Positions 14,901 to 15,463 of a stretch of 15,463 nt of DNA are shown one piece after another (position 1 is the first letter of the stretch; every line of letters begins with the position of its first letter). The stretch is taken from positions 1 through 15,463 of the forward strand of contig CAZENQ010000073.1 in the NCBI GenBank assembly GCA_964513655.1, given 5' to 3'. The DNA comes from G020350405 sp964513655. GTDB lineage: Bacteria; Planctomycetota; Phycisphaerae; Sedimentisphaerales; Anaerobacaceae. The translations under genes and the position numbers were made by a program. The notes under the pieces are model-generated. The model did not search any database, had not been told where the DNA came from, and saw only the letters and a list, made by a program, of their open reading frames with translations.

Positions 14901-15463
14901 ATTACGTTTAACAAGAGCACCCAAGTCAAGGCCCGCGTGCTTGTAGGCAGTAATCCCTATAGTCTGTGGAGCGGGCTGGCTAAGCCGGCCTTCGGGATTG
15001 GCCCGGTCGTCGAGAGCCTGCGCATCACAGAGATTATGTACAATCCGAAGTACACCGGCAATCCAAACGACCCAAACACTGAATTCATCGAGCTGACAAA
15101 CATAGGGCCTGGAATATTAAACCTAAATCTGGTAAAATTCACTGAAGGAATCGATTTCACCTTCCCGGATATGGAACTCGCCCCCAACGAATTAGTCGTA
15201 GTTGTGAAAGACCGCGGCGCATTCGAGGCCAAATACGGTACATCAGTCAATACAGCAGAAGGTCGGTACACCGGCAGCCTGGCCAATGATGGGGAAAGGA
15301 TAAGACTCGAAGACGCCATCGGACGGACGATTCTGGATTTTGAGTACGCGGACGGATGGCGTCCAATCAGCGACGGCGGCGGTTTTTCTCTGACTATGAT
15401 AGATGCCGGTGACAGCACTATGTATGGCTCGGACGAAGGCCTGGTCGCGCACTGGAAGTTCGA
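11916..15463 (+). CDS. Large exported CotH-kinase protein with dockerin-like, lamin-tail and chitobiase C-terminal domains (3' partial)
   Basis: Open from ATG 11916 (GAGGA about 11 nt upstream) to the window edge: 1182 residues with no stop. An N-terminal signal ends near 20-25; C20 in 'FVAC' could be a lipobox, although Phe at -3 is not ideal. Domains in order: two dockerin-type calcium repeats (about 30-83: 'GDLDGNYHVGFKDL', 'ADLDDANGVDMVDFALLAAN'); lamin-tail domain 1 (about 88-200); chitobiase/hexosaminidase C-terminal-like domain 1 (about 264-337, 'RYTTDGSIP'); CotH kinase domain (about 346-745) with 'GLKIRGQTNKRQF', 'YWGLAYFMEKI' and the metal-site motif 'GPVWDFDRSLDS' (D631, D633); a second chitobiase-like domain (754-1027) split by an about 180-residue sandwich (795-977, 'MRYDDGFVAYLNG'); and lamin-tail domain 2 (about 1033-1162). 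The last residues 'GLVAHWKF' look like the first strand of a LamG/concanavalin-like domain beyond the window. CotH kinases phosphorylate proteins in spore coats; in planctomycetes the role is unknown, probably surface protein modification or adhesion. Confidence 0.9.
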   Translation, partial: MLKSVKISLLSVVLIAFVACSTGAQSQLVGDLDGNYHVGFKDLQMFALQWLNPDCHVLDCIADLDDANGVDMVDFALLAANWQEMRACFVISEFMAINETSFSTTVEGREVYSDWIEIYNTSAEQVNLSGWYLTNDDDEPAKWEFPNVSIDPNKFLLVFASGIRHEDHPENYPYIDEDGHYHTNFKLDGDGDYLALVGPGLEVVHEYKSYEYRSNKFGFPPQEEDISYGLYMNEQLNEQRYFSPPTPRYANNQGFAGVSEVLWFLPEGGTFVDPILLVLTPKTAGAIVRYTTDGSIPTETSTQYIAPIPISNTTEIQARVFEQGNAPGPVVSQTYVALAEDVRAFNSDIPIVVVDTYGQPINEYDPYTRASAVFIERPASGPRTNITDPANFAGRCGLKIRGQTNKRQFSFETWDKYDQDKTVSILGLPADSDWVLYGPGVYDRALINNPLAHGLSNQIGQYAVRTRACEVYINTGGGKVSQSDYWGLAYFMEKIRINKDRIDISTLEPWDSTEPKVSGGYVIAVDKDGEWRTARGTPVYYCAFAYIDPPRYELTSTQKAWLLNWLNEFEDALYGPDFKDPQLGYAKYIDVASHIDHNLLNMLTMNVDGLRISAYMYKDRQGKLVAGPVWDFDRSLDSTDGRDDNPEAWNGTGDATDYFEWSEQYTWWRRFFSDINFWQKYIDRWYELRKGPFSTDNINSTIDTLADEIREAQARHYAKWGDQPRFGGFQGEMDHLKGWLATRTTWVDNQFVKPPQVTPDGGYIEAGSTVSMSNPNGSGTIYYTIDGNDPRLPEDLQVISTTLVAEDADKRVLVPTGDIGESWRDIGYDDLAWTACIGAPGGVGYERSTGYDPYISYDVEAKMYNGNTSCYIRIPFYFDGDPGEFNFMTLKMRYDDGFVAYLNGDELERETFSETATPVWNSAANGNHEASANFVEFPVTDDINSLRQGDNVLAIHGLNISNTSSDFLISAELVASKANSTGGISPGAIEYINQQITFNKSTQVKARVLVGSNPYSLWSGLAKPAFGIGPVVESLRITEIMYNPKYTGNPNDPNTEFIELTNIGPGILNLNLVKFTEGIDFTFPDMELAPNELVVVVKDRGAFEAKYGTSVNTAEGRYTGSLANDGERIRLEDAIGRTILDFEYADGWRPISDGGGFSLTMIDAGDSTMYGSDEGLVAHWKF

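Overview
The window looks like chromosomal DNA of a Planctomycetota bacterium, most likely of the Phycisphaerae/Sedimentisphaerales type. This is inferred from gene style rather than a marker gene: a giant secreted CotH-kinase protein with dockerin-like repeats, lamin-tail domains and chitobiase-type C-terminal domains; several large secreted glycoside-hydrolase-like proteins with no SusC/SusD pair; and a Tat-exported protein next to Sec-exported ones. No rRNA, tRNA, CRISPR, transposase or integrase gene was seen.

Layout. Positions 1-813 are a decayed margin on the + strand: a two-blade end of a PQQ-type beta-propeller (79-378) and a broken N-terminal piece of a valine-pyruvate aminotransferase-like gene (592-754). 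Positions 878-11557 hold six genes all on the - strand. In transcription order they are an MFS nucleoside:H+ symporter-like transporter (11557-10370), a GH116 enzyme with an inserted CBM66-like module (10251-7204), an unclassified TIM-barrel protein with a hyaluronidase-like DWE motif (7045-5600), a GH123-like/DUF4091 enzyme (5585-3810), a DUF4038/GH140-like protein with a collagen-binding-like tail (3756-2338), and a Tat-exported NodB-like/beta-sandwich protein (2287-878). Positions 11558-11915 are a divergent promoter region. From 11916 to the window edge runs the start of a very large + strand CotH-kinase protein, still open at 15463.

How the genes fit together. The - strand genes form a compact carbohydrate-degradation locus: five exported or putatively exported enzymes and one inner-membrane transporter. 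GH116 and GH123 families act on beta-linked glucose/xylose/GlcNAc and on beta-GalNAc respectively, so the target is probably a complex heteroglycan or glycoconjugate; the exact substrate cannot be read from the sequence. Close spacing (14-53 bp) among the last four genes supports co-transcription. A good extended -10 promoter in the 158 bp gap before 7045 suggests that those four can also be transcribed separately from GH116 and the transporter.

Regulatory signals. A strong sigma70-like promoter drives the transporter (11676-11704). A 13-base motif is shared, with identical spacing to a -10-like box, by the four-gene promoter (7093-7105, - strand) and the region just upstream of the CotH gene (11709-11721, + strand). 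A candidate structured leader lies just before the CotH Shine-Dalgarno, and an attC-like nested inverted repeat lies between the transporter and GH116. All family assignments are from motif recognition by eye, without searches.
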